Shown in pieces: positions 1-8,770 of a stretch of DNA of 64,000 nucleotides (the stretch's first letter is position 1; each line of letters starts with the position of its first letter). A program made the translations under genes and the position numbers. This DNA comes from Alphaproteobacteria bacterium (GTDB lineage Bacteria > Pseudomonadota > Alphaproteobacteria > Thalassobaculales > Thalassobaculaceae), in assembly GCA_022822665.1 (NCBI GenBank), contig JAJEAR010000039.1, positions 1 to 64,000 of the forward strand. The letters run 5' to 3'. The notes beneath the pieces were generated by a model that was not told the DNA's origin, made no database searches, and saw only the letters and a program-made list of their open reading frames with translations.

Positions 1-132
1 ACCGTCTCGGACGGCAGCATCGTCGTCGACCGGGACATGAACGGCGCACGTGGCATCATGCTGCGCGCGCTCTACGGCAACTTGGGCCGTTTCCAGGCGG
101 CGAGCGCGGAAGTTGCGCTCGTTGCGGAATAA
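1..132 (+). CDS. C-terminal fragment, TnpB/Fanzor-like RuvC nuclease (probable)
   Basis: Only the last 43 residues lie in the window; frame 1 is open from base 1 to a TAA at 130-132. The peptide contains DRDMNGARGIMLRAL. This matches the last RuvC catalytic motif (DRDxNGARNI) that follows the zinc ribbon in IS200/IS605 TnpB, Fanzor and Cas12-like transposon-encoded RNA-guided nucleases. In those proteins the motif sits close to the C-terminus, as here, where 28 residues follow the DRD. The zinc-ribbon cysteines and the earlier RuvC motifs would lie to the left of the window. The call rests on one motif and could be wrong; a fragment of another RNase H-fold transposase is the main alternative. 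Confidence 0.5.
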   Translation, partial: TVSDGSIVVDRDMNGARGIMLRALYGNLGRFQAASAEVALVAE

Positions 133-158
133 ATCAAGTGACGGATGGATGATCAGTG

Positions 159-1478
159 ATGTTCGGCCACGGACGCCGGAAGACGCGAACCCTGCCGTCG
201 GCATCGGAACCGAACGGCTGGTACGAGACCCTGTCGACACCACCACCCGCGGCCCGGCCCGTGGTCGGGAGCATCGCCTGCGACTGGGCCATTGTCGGAG
301 CAGGGGCGTGTGGGCTCGCGGCCGCGCGGCGACTGGCGGAGCTGCGGCACCAGGACACGGTCGCGCTGATCGACGCCTCGCGCATCGGTCACGGGGCATC
401 CGGTCGAAACGCCGGGTTCATGCTGAACCACAACACCCACGGCGAAATCAAGGACTTGGAGATCGAGCGCCGCAACGCCGCACTCTGCGCTGCCGGCGTC
501 GACTACCTGCGCCGACTGGTTCGGGAAAACCAGATCGAGTGCCAGTGGAGCGACTGGGGCCGCCTCTACGTCGCGGCCGATGACGCGGGCGGCACCCACC
601 TTTCGGAACTGGCCGGGAACTACCGGAGACTCGACAGGACATGCTCATGGGTCGAGCCCGACCGACTCCGCGACATGCTCGGCACCGCGTTCTACACCCG
701 CGCGATCCATGCCGCGGGCTCGGCGCTGGTGCAGCCCGCCGCGCTGATGGTCGGACTGGGCCGCACGTTGCCCGCCAACGTGCGGGTGTATGAAGAAAGT
801 CCCGTCCTCGAGATCTCTTCGGGGACGCCCCTGCGCCTGACCTGCGCCCGGGGAGAGGTCCTCGCGCGCAACCTCATCCTCGCCAACAGCGTGTTCGCCG
901 AGGAAATGGGTGTTGCCCGCTGGCGTGTGGTACCGATTGCGACCTACGCCAGCCTGACCCGGCCGCTCAGGCTGGAAGAACGCTCCCGTCTCGGCAGCGA
1001 GAGCGAGTTCGGACTGCTGCCCGTCGACCCCGGGGGCAGCACCGTTCGCCTGACCCGGGATCACCGGCTGCTCCTGCGCAACTCCTTCAGCTATGGCCGC
1101 GCCAAGCGGATCGAGCCCGGCGCGCTGGACCGAGCGGAACGGCGCCATCGCAAAGCGCTCCGCCGACGCTGGCCCGACCTCGGGGACGTCCCCTTCGTCA
1201 GCACCTGGGGCGGACTGCTCGGCTTCACGCGCAACGACGGCACGGTGTTCGGACGGGTAGCCGACGGGATCCATGCCGTCATCTCGTCGGATGCGGGCCC
1301 GGTCGCCCGCGGCACCGCGGCCGGCATGCTTCTTGCCGAACAGGTCTGCGGAGTGCGCAGCACGCTGCTGGACATCATGGTGTCGCTGCCGGGAGCGGGA
1401 CTTCTGCCTCCCGACCCCGTTCTTCGAATGGTCGTCAACCGTCGCCTGCGGCTCATCGAGAGCGAGTGCTCCGAATAG
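159..1478 (+). CDS. FAD-dependent amine oxidoreductase (DAO family)
   Basis: A 439-residue flavoprotein of the D-amino-acid oxidase (DAO) fold, related to gamma-glutamylputrescine oxidase PuuB and other amine oxidases. The dinucleotide-binding motif AIVGAGACGLAAARRL lies near residues 44-59. It is followed by a GRNAGFML stretch of the kind that lies at the flavin in PuuB-like enzymes. The C-terminus keeps a typical WGGLLGFTRNDG segment. Such enzymes oxidise a primary or secondary amine and release an aldehyde or keto acid, ammonia and H2O2. ATG 159 was chosen over the GTG directly before it. No clear partner gene follows, and the substrate is unknown. Confidence 0.8.
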   Translation: MFGHGRRKTRTLPSASEPNGWYETLSTPPPAARPVVGSIACDWAIVGAGACGLAAARRLAELRHQDTVALIDASRIGHGASGRNAGFMLNHNTHGEIKDLEIERRNAALCAAGVDYLRRLVRENQIECQWSDWGRLYVAADDAGGTHLSELAGNYRRLDRTCSWVEPDRLRDMLGTAFYTRAIHAAGSALVQPAALMVGLGRTLPANVRVYEESPVLEISSGTPLRLTCARGEVLARNLILANSVFAEEMGVARWRVVPIATYASLTRPLRLEERSRLGSESEFGLLPVDPGGSTVRLTRDHRLLLRNSFSYGRAKRIEPGALDRAERRHRKALRRRWPDLGDVPFVSTWGGLLGFTRNDGTVFGRVADGIHAVISSDAGPVARGTAAGMLLAEQVCGVRSTLLDIMVSLPGAGLLPPDPVLRMVVNRRLRLIESECSE

Positions 1479-1870
1479 CCGCGGACAGGAGCCGGAGGCC
1501 GAACCGGGCGTCCGGAAACCGCGACCGGACCGGTTGCACCTCTCTGCAGGCGACGAGCCTGGACGCATCCTCCAGCACGCGTCGACGCGCGCGGGGAACA
1601 GGGATCGTCGTTCCACATGGGCGGGGAACCCGCCCGGCGGCTGACGAAGGCCGGTTCCGGGACGGGAACCCGTGGTGGTGAACGGTGCCGGCACGGTGCG
1701 TCCGGCATCGGCAGGCGGCGTACCGGCGGGGACGGACCGGCGCCGGGCGGAGCGCGCGGCCGCGGCCGGCGATCCCGGTCACATGGTCACAGCGAACTTG
1801 TGAGCGCCCCGGCAATCTGCTACCGGTCGCACTTCCGACACAGCCCGCGCCGCATCCCGGAGTCAGTTCC
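1479..1870. other. Gene-free stretch
   Basis: No convincing coding sequence was seen in these 392 bases. A 7-bp inverted repeat (GGGCGGG, 3-nt loop, CCCGCCC) lies at 1619-1635 but has no T tract. The right end carries a GGAG ribosome-binding site at 1859-1862 for the following PpiC gene. The promoter of the ppiC-argJ-mutT block is probably here, but I could not assign boxes. Confidence 0.5.
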
Positions 1871-2785
1871 ATGCACTCGACATTCCGTTCGGTGGCGCTT
1901 GCCGTTGCCGTCCTCCTGATTGCAGCTTCACCCGCCCACGCCCAGTCTTCCGGCACGGCTGGTGCACCCGCGTCTCCCGGCACGGCGGCTCCGTCCGGCC
2001 AGGCGACCGGGATCAACCCGATGACGACGGTGGTCGCGAAGGTCGGGGACGAGGAGATCTACCTGCACGAGATCCTGCAGCGCGCCCAGGCGCTGCCGGA
2101 ACAGTACCGGCAGGCGACGCTGGCAGACCTGTACCCGGCACTGCTTGACATGGCGATCAACCAGCGGGTCGCCGCCCGGGCCGGCCGCCTGGCGGGCTAT
2201 GCCGAGAAAGACGAGGTCCGGATCCGTGTGCGCAGCGCCGAGACCGAAATCATCACCGAGGTCTACCTGCGTGACCGGGTGCTCGAACACGCGACCGAAG
2301 ACGCGTTGCGCGCCGAGTACGAGGCCCGCAGGGCCACCCTGGGCGATGAGGAAAAGGTGAGAGCCCGCCACATCCTGCTCGAGACCGAAGAGGAAGCGCG
2401 CGACGTGATCACGAACCTCGACCAGGGTGCGGTCTTCGCCGACCTTGCACGTGACCGCTCCACCGGACCGTCAGGCGCCCAGGGCGGGGATCTCGGCTGG
2501 TTCACCCGTGGCAACATGGTGCCCGAGTTCTCCGACGCCGCGTTCTCGCTGTCGCCGGGCGAGTACACCACCGAACCGGTCCGGACCGATTTCGGCTGGC
2601 ATGTCATCCTGCTCGAGGAGCGCCAGGAAGGCCGGGTCCCGGAGTTCGAGGAAGCCCGCCAGGAGCTCGAACGCATCGTGGCGAAGGCGGCGCTTGACAG
2701 GATTCTCGCTGACCTGATGTCCAAGACCACCGTCGAACGGTTCAACGTCGACGGAACCCCCCTTTCCGAACCCGGCGGCAACTGA
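1871..2785 (+). CDS. PpiC-type (parvulin) peptidyl-prolyl isomerase, exported
   Basis: A 304-residue protein with a Sec signal peptide of about 25 residues (positively charged start, AVAVLLIAAS core, AHA-Q cleavage). A SurA-like N-terminal helical region precedes one parvulin domain at roughly residues 160-250. The hallmarks RARHILLETEE, GGDLGWFTRGNMVPEF and FGWHVI are all present. It should catalyse prolyl cis-trans isomerisation and help fold envelope proteins in the periplasm. ATG 1871 is preferred over upstream in-frame starts because it gives the signal peptide and has GGAG 8 nt upstream. Its place directly before argJ and mutT is a common alphaproteobacterial arrangement. Confidence 0.88.
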   Translation: MHSTFRSVALAVAVLLIAASPAHAQSSGTAGAPASPGTAAPSGQATGINPMTTVVAKVGDEEIYLHEILQRAQALPEQYRQATLADLYPALLDMAINQRVAARAGRLAGYAEKDEVRIRVRSAETEIITEVYLRDRVLEHATEDALRAEYEARRATLGDEEKVRARHILLETEEEARDVITNLDQGAVFADLARDRSTGPSGAQGGDLGWFTRGNMVPEFSDAAFSLSPGEYTTEPVRTDFGWHVILLEERQEGRVPEFEEARQELERIVAKAALDRILADLMSKTTVERFNVDGTPLSEPGGN

Positions 2786-2831
2786 CCCCCGTTCGCGGAG
2801 TCGCCGGCAGCAACCAGCCGGAGTCCCTGAC

Positions 2832-4064
2832 ATGGATCTCCCCGTCTCTCCCCTTGCGCCAGCCTCGTTTCCCGACATGCCCGAGGTTGACGGCGTGCGC
2901 CTTGCGGTCGCCGAGACCGGGCTGAAATACCGCAACCGCCCCGACCTGCTGCTGGCGGAGTTCCCGCCGGGGACCTCCGTCGCCGGCGTGCTGACCCGTT
3001 CGGCGGCTCCGGGCAACCCGGTGGTCTGGTGCCGGCGGCACCTGCCCTCCGGTACCGCCCGCGCCCTCGTGGTCAATGCCGGCAATGCCAACGTGTTCAC
3101 CGGCGCCCGGGGCTGGAGGGCAACCGAGGCCATGGCCGAGGCCGCCGCGGCGGTGGCCCGCTGCAGCCCGGGCGAGGTGATGGTGGCCTCGACAGGCGTG
3201 ATCGGCGAACCCCTGGATCACGGGCTCATCGCCGGTCAGGTTGCCACCCTGGGCGGGAACTCGTCCGCCGCATGGAGGGATGCGGCTCGGGCGATCTGCA
3301 CCACCGACACCTTCCCCAAGGGGGCCTGCCGCACCACCCGGATCGGTGACGTGCCGGTCACGATTGCCGGCATCGCCAAGGGCTCCGGCATGATCGCGCC
3401 CGACATGGCAACCATGCTGGCGTTCATCTTCACCGATGCGCGCCTCGACGCGTCGGTGCTGCAACCGCTGGTCCGGCGCAACGCCGACGCGACCTTCAAC
3501 GCGACCACCGTCGACGGTGACACCTCGACCAGCGACACCCTGCTGCTGTTCGCGACCGGAGCGGCCGGACACCATCCCGACATCAGCGACCATCGCGACC
3601 GTCTGCTGCGGCCGTTCGAGAAGACGCTGCACGAGGTAATGCTCGACCTCGCGCTGCAGGTGGTCCGGGACGGGGAAGGCGCGCGCAAGCTGATCACCAT
3701 CACCGTGCGCGGCGCGACGTCCGCGGCAGCGGCACGGCGCATCGGAAAGGCCATTGGCAATTCACCGCTGGTCAAGACCGCTGTGGCCGGCGAGGACGCC
3801 AACTGGGGCCGGGTGGTGATGGCGGTCGGCAAGTCGGGCGAGAAGGCGGACCGCGACCGCATGTCGGTCTCCTTCGGCGGCATCGCGATCGCCCGCGAGG
3901 GCAGCCGGGTCGCGGACTACGACGAGGAACCGGTGACCCGGCACATGCAGGGTCAGGAGGTCGAGATCGACGTCGACGTCGGCGTCGGTCGCGGCAGGGC
4001 GACAGTGTGGACCTGCGATCTCACCCACGGCTACATCGAGATCAATGCCGACTACCGAAGCTGA
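2832..4064 (+). CDS. argJ: Bifunctional ornithine acetyltransferase / N-acetylglutamate synthase
   Basis: ArgJ transfers the acetyl group from N-acetylornithine to glutamate, closing the acetyl cycle of arginine biosynthesis; many versions also make N-acetylglutamate from acetyl-CoA. The 410-residue length is normal. The self-cleavage and nucleophile motif KGSGMIAPDMATML is intact, with Thr194 after Ala193; cleavage there gives the alpha and beta chains. The ATTVDGDTSTSD and GEDANWGRV segments of the family are also present. The gene follows ppiC by 46 nt and precedes mutT by 6 nt, suggesting co-transcription. Confidence 0.95.
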   Translation: MDLPVSPLAPASFPDMPEVDGVRLAVAETGLKYRNRPDLLLAEFPPGTSVAGVLTRSAAPGNPVVWCRRHLPSGTARALVVNAGNANVFTGARGWRATEAMAEAAAAVARCSPGEVMVASTGVIGEPLDHGLIAGQVATLGGNSSAAWRDAARAICTTDTFPKGACRTTRIGDVPVTIAGIAKGSGMIAPDMATMLAFIFTDARLDASVLQPLVRRNADATFNATTVDGDTSTSDTLLLFATGAAGHHPDISDHRDRLLRPFEKTLHEVMLDLALQVVRDGEGARKLITITVRGATSAAAARRIGKAIGNSPLVKTAVAGEDANWGRVVMAVGKSGEKADRDRMSVSFGGIAIAREGSRVADYDEEPVTRHMQGQEVEIDVDVGVGRGRATVWTCDLTHGYIEINADYRS

Positions 4065-4070
4065 CCGGCG

Positions 4071-4484
4071 GTGAGCGGGAACGGGCTGCCGGTCCTGCTC
4101 GTAGTGGCGGCCGCCCTCGTCGATGCCGACGGGCGGGTGCTGGTGGCCCGGCGCCCCGAAGGCAAGGCGATGGCCGGGCTCTGGGAGTTTCCGGGTGGCA
4201 AGGTCGGCCCCGGGGAGACGCCCGAGGCGGCGCTGGTCCGCGAGCTTCACGAGGAACTCGGCATCGATACCGAACGGTCATGCCTCGCGCCGTTTACCTT
4301 CGCGAGCCATGCCTATGACAGTTTCCACCTGCTGATGCCGCTCTACCTGTGCCGGCGCTGGCATGGACGGATCACGCCGAGGGAAGGCCAGGCCACGCGG
4401 TGGATGCGGCCTGTCCGGCTCGGGGATATTCCGATGCCGCCGGCCGACCGGCCGCTGGTCGCGATGCTGCGGGACTGGCTGTAG
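4071..4484 (+). CDS. mutT: MutT-like 8-oxo-dGTP diphosphatase (Nudix)
   Basis: A 137-residue single-domain Nudix hydrolase. The Nudix box is complete: G43-x5-E49 through R57-E58-L-x-E61-E62-x-G64. This motif binds the metal and cleaves the pyrophosphate bond. Family members of this size next to argJ are usually annotated as MutT, which removes 8-oxo-dGTP from the nucleotide pool. Translation starts at GTG 4071, six bases after the argJ stop. The exact nucleotide substrate is inferred from family and gene order only. Confidence 0.88.
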   Translation: MSGNGLPVLLVVAAALVDADGRVLVARRPEGKAMAGLWEFPGGKVGPGETPEAALVRELHEELGIDTERSCLAPFTFASHAYDSFHLLMPLYLCRRWHGRITPREGQATRWMRPVRLGDIPMPPADRPLVAMLRDWL

Positions 4485-5264
4485 TCATTCGGACGTAAAG
4501 ATGGCCACCGCCCGGGTAAACCCGGCCGACGCTGCGCGTATCTTCCACGGAAAACAGGCAATGGTGTAGCCGGTCGGCGGCAGCTGGTCCAGGTTAGCCA
4601 GTTTCTCGATGTGGCAGTAGCCGATGTCCATGCCGGCACGGTGCCCTTCCCAGATCAGCCCGGCATCCCCGGTCTCGGCATACCGGCGCGCGGTATGGAC
4701 GAACGGCGCGTCCCAGCTCCACGCGTCGGTCCCGGTCACCCGTACGCCGCGTTCAAGCAGGTAGAGCGTGGCCTCGCGCCCCATGCCGCATCCGCTCGAG
4801 ACGTAGTCATCATGTCCGTAGCGCGCGCCGGCGGCCGTGTTCACCACCACGATCTCGAACGGGCTCAGCTCATGGCCGATGCGCGCGAGCTCGGCCTCGA
4901 CATCCCCCGCTGTCGCGACATAGCCATCCGGAAAGTGCCGGAAGTCCAGCTTCACCCCCGGGTTGAAGCACCACTCCAGCGGTACCTCGTCTATGGTAAT
5001 CGCCCGTTCGCCGTTGTTCATGGTCGAATGGAAGTGCCAGGGTGCGTCGAGATGGGTGCCGTTGTGGGTCGAGACCTTCAGTGTCTCGACCGCCCACGCC
5101 TCGCCGCCGGGCAGGTCGTCGACACCCAGTCCCGGGAAGATGGAGGTGAACACGTCCACCGTGCCGTGGTGATCGTGATACTCGATCTCCGGCAGGTTGC
5201 GCGGCGGGTCGGACATGATGCCCGTCTCCAGCGCCACCGACAGATCGACGATACGTGCGCCCAT
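4485..5264 (-). CDS. Cyclase-family metal-dependent hydrolase (kynurenine formamidase-like)
   Basis: A 259-residue member of the cyclase/KynB family. The metal-binding signature HNGTHLDAPWHF is present about a quarter of the way in. The N-terminus IVDLSVALETG and the SGCGMGREA segment also fit. Characterised relatives hydrolyse N-formylkynurenine, isatin or related amides. ATG 5264 has a GGAGAG ribosome-binding site; upstream in-frame starts would run into the promoter shared with the divergent enoyl-CoA hydratase gene. The stop abuts the mutT stop from the other strand. No other kynurenine-pathway gene is nearby, so the substrate is open. Confidence 0.85.
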   Translation of the reverse strand: MGARIVDLSVALETGIMSDPPRNLPEIEYHDHHGTVDVFTSIFPGLGVDDLPGGEAWAVETLKVSTHNGTHLDAPWHFHSTMNNGERAITIDEVPLEWCFNPGVKLDFRHFPDGYVATAGDVEAELARIGHELSPFEIVVVNTAAGARYGHDDYVSSGCGMGREATLYLLERGVRVTGTDAWSWDAPFVHTARRYAETGDAGLIWEGHRAGMDIGYCHIEKLANLDQLPPTGYTIACFPWKIRAASAGFTRAVAIFTSE

Positions 5265-5331
5265 GCTACTCTCCGTTCCGGCCAGAGCCTGCACGCTATC
5301 ACCTGCGCCACCTTTCGGAGAACCCGTTCCG

Positions 5332-6132
5332 ATGACCACCGACCCGGTCCTCCTCGACGTCAGCGACGGCATCGCGACCGTCACCCTGAACCAGCCGGAG
5401 GTGCGCAACGCGCTCACCGCGGCGATGCGCACCGCCCTGCGCGAGGTGATCGGTGCGCTCGAATTCGACGAGAGCGCCCGCGCGGTTGTCATCGCGGGAG
5501 CCGGCGGTCACTTCCAGGCCGGCGGGGACATCCGCTCGATGATCGACCGTCTCGACCTTCCGGACGCCTCCCGCCGCCAGGCGATCCTTGAAGGCATCCA
5601 CCTGCTGCACCTGCCGCTGTTCGCGATCCGCCGCATGGGCAAGCCGGTGATCGCCAGCATCAACGGGGCGGTCGCCGGTTTCGGCATGGGCCTTGTCGCG
5701 GCCTGCGACCTTGCGATCGCGGCCGAGGATGCCTTCTTCACGCTCGCCTACTGCCACATCGGCGCCAGCCCGGACGGTGGTTCGTCCTATTTCATCGGCC
5801 GCACCCTGGGCATGAAGCACCAGATGGAGCTGGCGCTGCTCGGAGAGCGGTTCGACGCCCGCCGCGCGCTCGATCTCGGCCTGGTCAACCGGGTGGTCCC
5901 GGCCGACCGGCTGGAGGACGAAACCCGCGCGCTGGCAGCCCGTCTTGCCGCGGGCCCGACCCGGGCCTACGCCAATGCCAAGGCGCTGTTCAACCAGGTC
6001 CATCACCTCTCGATGGAATCCCAGCTGCAGATGGAGGCCGAGCGGATGGCGGACAGCATGCTGACCGAGGACCACGCCGAGGGCATCAGGGCCTTCATGG
6101 AACGGCGCGCCCCGGTGTTCCGGGGACGCTGA
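5332..6132 (+). CDS. Enoyl-CoA hydratase/isomerase family protein
   Basis: A 266-residue crotonase-fold protein. The oxyanion-hole segment HFQAGGDIRSM and the GAVAGFGMGLVAACDLAIA segment are typical. The normal catalytic Glu positions are not both obvious, since the region after the second oxyanion loop reads YCHIGASPDGGSSY. It may therefore be a hydratase, isomerase or another crotonase. It starts at ATG 5332 with CGGAG upstream. It is divergent from the cyclase gene across a 67-nt intergenic space and convergent with the acyl-CoA ligase operon. Confidence 0.85.
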   Translation: MTTDPVLLDVSDGIATVTLNQPEVRNALTAAMRTALREVIGALEFDESARAVVIAGAGGHFQAGGDIRSMIDRLDLPDASRRQAILEGIHLLHLPLFAIRRMGKPVIASINGAVAGFGMGLVAACDLAIAAEDAFFTLAYCHIGASPDGGSSYFIGRTLGMKHQMELALLGERFDARRALDLGLVNRVVPADRLEDETRALAARLAAGPTRAYANAKALFNQVHHLSMESQLQMEAERMADSMLTEDHAEGIRAFMERRAPVFRGR

Positions 6133-6149
6133 GAGGGAGGAAGGCGCGC

Positions 6150-6190
6150 CCGACCAGGCGGGGCAGGACCGGCGGGAAGGGCCTGGTCGG
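6150..6190. terminator. Hairpin between convergent operons
   Basis: A perfect 10-bp inverted repeat (CCGACCAGGC at 6150-6159, GCCTGGTCGG at 6181-6190) starts 18 nt after the enoyl-CoA hydratase stop. A second small hairpin (GCCCGG, AAGA loop, CCGGGC) follows at 6210-6225. Neither has a T tract. The position between two convergent transcripts suggests a bidirectional end or mRNA-stabilising structure. Confidence 0.4.
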
Positions 6191-6377
6191 CCCGGACCCA
6201 CCTCCCCCTGCCCGGAAGACCGGGCCCGGCGCCCTCGCCCCGGACCGGCCTGCCAGGGATGCCGTCCTGCCCCGGGGGACGCGGTGACGGGCATGACCCG
6301 AGCCATGCACAAGCCGGACACACTGGCAGACGGGCCTGCGGTTCCGGAGCCCGACTTCGGGTCGCACCCGCTCCGGT

Positions 6378-7952
6378 TCACTCCCCCCGGGCGAGCGCGT
6401 CCCGGGCCATGGCCCGCAGCCGTTCCTTGCGAATCTTGGTCCCGTTCGGGCTCTCGGTCACCGGGAACGCCGCGACGGGGAAGCAGCGTACCGGCACCTT
6501 GAAGGGTGCGAGGTCGCTCGCGCAGTGCGCGACCAGAGACTGTTCATCGCACGCGCCCTCGCGGCGGGGAATGACGAAGGCGACCGGACGGGCGCCGCGG
6601 TCCGTGTCCACCGCCACCACCTGGGCATCGGCCACCTGCGGATGGGAGCACAGCCGGGCCTCGATCTCGAGCGGGTTGACCAGGAAGCCGCCAAGGCGCA
6701 GCGCATCGCCCATGCGCGAGAGAAAGGTGAAGGACCCGTCAGGCGCCGTGGTGCCGAGGTCTCCGGTCCGCAACCAGCCATCGGGCGAGAACGCGGCCCT
6801 GGTCGCGTCCTCGTCCCCGAAGTAGCCGACGAACCGCGTCGGACTGCTGATCTCGATCTCGCCGACCTCGCCATCGCCCGCCAGCCGGCCCGTGACCGGG
6901 TCCCTCACCCGCACCGCCGCATCAGGGTCCACCGGATGACCGCCGCCCTCCGCCCGCAACTCCGGCGGATCGTCCGGCCGCCGCAGCGAGAAAAACGAGA
7001 ACACCTCGCTCATGCCGAACGGTCCGATCAACGGCATGCCGCGTTCCGTCGCCGTCGCCGGAAACTCCGCGAGCGCCGGATTGAACTTCGCGTAGGGACA
7101 GCAGCGAAGATCCGGAAACGGCCGCCTTTCACCGCTGCTCTCCCGCTCGCCCTCGCGCAGCAGCCGGGAGAACATGTCGTCGCTGCCGGCCATGTGGGTG
7201 ACACGGTACTCCCGGGCGAGCCGGGCGCAGCGGGCCGCATCGAAGGTCCGGGGAACAACCATCGCCGACCCCGCGGCCATTGCCGCCGCCATGAGCATGA
7301 ACCCGAACACGCCGCAGAACGGCAATGCCTGCATCACCATGGTGCCGGGCGCTGCGAGTTCGAGGGTCCGGGCCACGGCCAAGGCATGGCGCACGACGCT
7401 GTCCTGGCGGTGCATCACGAACTTGGACGGGCCGGTGGTGCCCGATGACAGGAAGATGCAGCAGACCTGCCCGCCACCGGCGCTGCCTTGCTCGGGCGGT
7501 GCCGCCAGCAGGTCGCTGTAGCCGGTTGCGGCCACTCCCGGGACCTCGGCCACCTCGTCGTCCCCGCACTGGACCAGCGTCACCGGTTCGCTCCAGTCCA
7601 CCCCGGCCAGGACCGCCGCATGGTCTGCCCGGCCGAGCCGGGGAACCCAGGCAATCACCCGGGGCCGGAGCCGGCGCACGAGGTCATCCATCTCGTGGCG
7701 CCGGAACCTCGTGTTCACGGCAACCGCGATGGCCCCGATCCGGCAGCAGGCGACGAAAAGCACCAGCCAGGCGCGGTCGTTGGGCAGCCACAGCGCCACC
7801 CGGTCACCCGGGCCGACGCCGAGGTCGCGCAGCCCCGCCGCGGCGCGGGCCGACTCCGCCTCGAGGTCGCTCCAGGCCGCCGTGCCATCCTCGAAGTGCA
7901 GTCCGACCTGCTGTCGGGCGGCACCGGCAAGGAGTTCGGAAACGGTCCGCAC
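6378..7952 (-). CDS. AMP-dependent acyl-CoA synthetase/ligase
   Basis: A 524-residue adenylate-forming ligase (ANL superfamily). The phosphate-binding loop LSSGTTGPSKFVMHR, the GMSEVFSFF segment, the hinge region TGDLGTTAPDGSF and a C-terminal GTKIRKERLR with the catalytic Lys are all visible. It should activate a carboxylic acid to acyl-AMP and then acyl-CoA. It is the last gene of a reverse operon: SDR, hotdog protein, ligase. The 14-nt spacing to the hotdog gene supports co-transcription. The acid is unknown; the partners suggest a branched or aromatic acyl-CoA route. Confidence 0.88.
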   Translation of the reverse strand: MRTVSELLAGAARQQVGLHFEDGTAAWSDLEAESARAAAGLRDLGVGPGDRVALWLPNDRAWLVLFVACCRIGAIAVAVNTRFRRHEMDDLVRRLRPRVIAWVPRLGRADHAAVLAGVDWSEPVTLVQCGDDEVAEVPGVAATGYSDLLAAPPEQGSAGGGQVCCIFLSSGTTGPSKFVMHRQDSVVRHALAVARTLELAAPGTMVMQALPFCGVFGFMLMAAAMAAGSAMVVPRTFDAARCARLAREYRVTHMAGSDDMFSRLLREGERESSGERRPFPDLRCCPYAKFNPALAEFPATATERGMPLIGPFGMSEVFSFFSLRRPDDPPELRAEGGGHPVDPDAAVRVRDPVTGRLAGDGEVGEIEISSPTRFVGYFGDEDATRAAFSPDGWLRTGDLGTTAPDGSFTFLSRMGDALRLGGFLVNPLEIEARLCSHPQVADAQVVAVDTDRGARPVAFVIPRREGACDEQSLVAHCASDLAPFKVPVRCFPVAAFPVTESPNGTKIRKERLRAMARDALARGE

Positions 7953-7966
7953 GCGCGCCCGCTCCG

Positions 7967-8770
7967 CTACCGGCGAAGCTCCGTGATCCGCATCTCCGCC
8001 CTCAGGACACCCTGCGGATCAATGACACGGACCACGTCGCCAGCTCCCGGGGCGGGCGAGCTGCTCCACAACGAGATCTCGTCGTCCCAGTGGACGGGAC
8101 GGGCGAATCGGGCGGTCACGTCGAGGGCGACGGGAACCCCGTGGGCCGCGAGCAGGCCCATCATCCAGACCTGGGTCTGGATCCCCTGGGCAAGCGGGGC
8201 ACGGTAGCCGTAGCGGGCCGCGAACGCCGGTTCAAAGTGGATGCGGTTGCCAACGTCGCTCGAGAACCCGGTGACGTCGTCCGGCCGCATGGTCCGGTCT
8301 GCGATGTGCACGAGCCCCTCCCTCGGATTGCCGCCATCGCCGCCGGACCGTCCCCGCACCCCCATCCGGGATGCATCCGGCTTCAGCCGGTACATTTCGG
8401 CCTCGAGCGCCAGTGACCCCTCGGCGCCGTGAAACGCGAAGCGCTGCACGACCGAGCGGCCGCGCGGGTGCACCTTGTCGCTTTCGATCCACCCGGTCTG
8501 GTGCAGCGGTTCACCGAGTTCCACCCGCCGGTGCAGGCGGAACCGCTGTCCCATGTGCACCATGCCGTCGAGTGTCTCGCCCGAGAGCGTCATCATCAGG
8601 AAGCAGTCCTGGCCGAACAGCCCGGTTTCCGCAGCCGTGCCAAACAGTATCGGGTCGACGCCGCAGGCGCCGAGCCTGTTCTCCTGCCAGTCGCTGTCGT
8701 GGGCCGCGGTCCGCGGCACGAACCGCACCAGGCCGTCTTCCGTCACCGCGCCTGCTCCGGGCTCAGCCAT
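7967..8770 (-). CDS. Tandem hotdog (MaoC-like) protein, putative acyl-CoA hydratase
   Basis: A 267-residue protein with two halves of hotdog character. The C-terminal half contains GNRIHFEPAFAARYGYRAPLAQGI, which resembles the MaoC dehydratase signature (hydrated Asp/His loop followed by a helix), though with Glu replacing the usual Asp. The N-terminal half (GETLDGMVHMG, LHRRVELGEPLHQ) looks like a degenerate hotdog. Such proteins hydrate enoyl-CoA or act as thioesterases. Its start overlaps the SDR stop by 8 bp and it precedes the acyl-CoA ligase, forming a three-gene unit that could activate, reduce and hydrate one acid. Confidence 0.65.
   Translation of the reverse strand: MAEPGAGAVTEDGLVRFVPRTAAHDSDWQENRLGACGVDPILFGTAAETGLFGQDCFLMMTLSGETLDGMVHMGQRFRLHRRVELGEPLHQTGWIESDKVHPRGRSVVQRFAFHGAEGSLALEAEMYRLKPDASRMGVRGRSGGDGGNPREGLVHIADRTMRPDDVTGFSSDVGNRIHFEPAFAARYGYRAPLAQGIQTQVWMMGLLAAHGVPVALDVTARFARPVHWDDEISLWSSSPAPGAGDVVRVIDPQGVLRAEMRITELRR

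Noticed and set aside
1619-1635. Terminator hairpin after the FAD amine oxidase
   Set aside because: The 7-bp GC repeat lies 140 nt after the stop and has no T tract; such repeats are expected by chance at this GC content.
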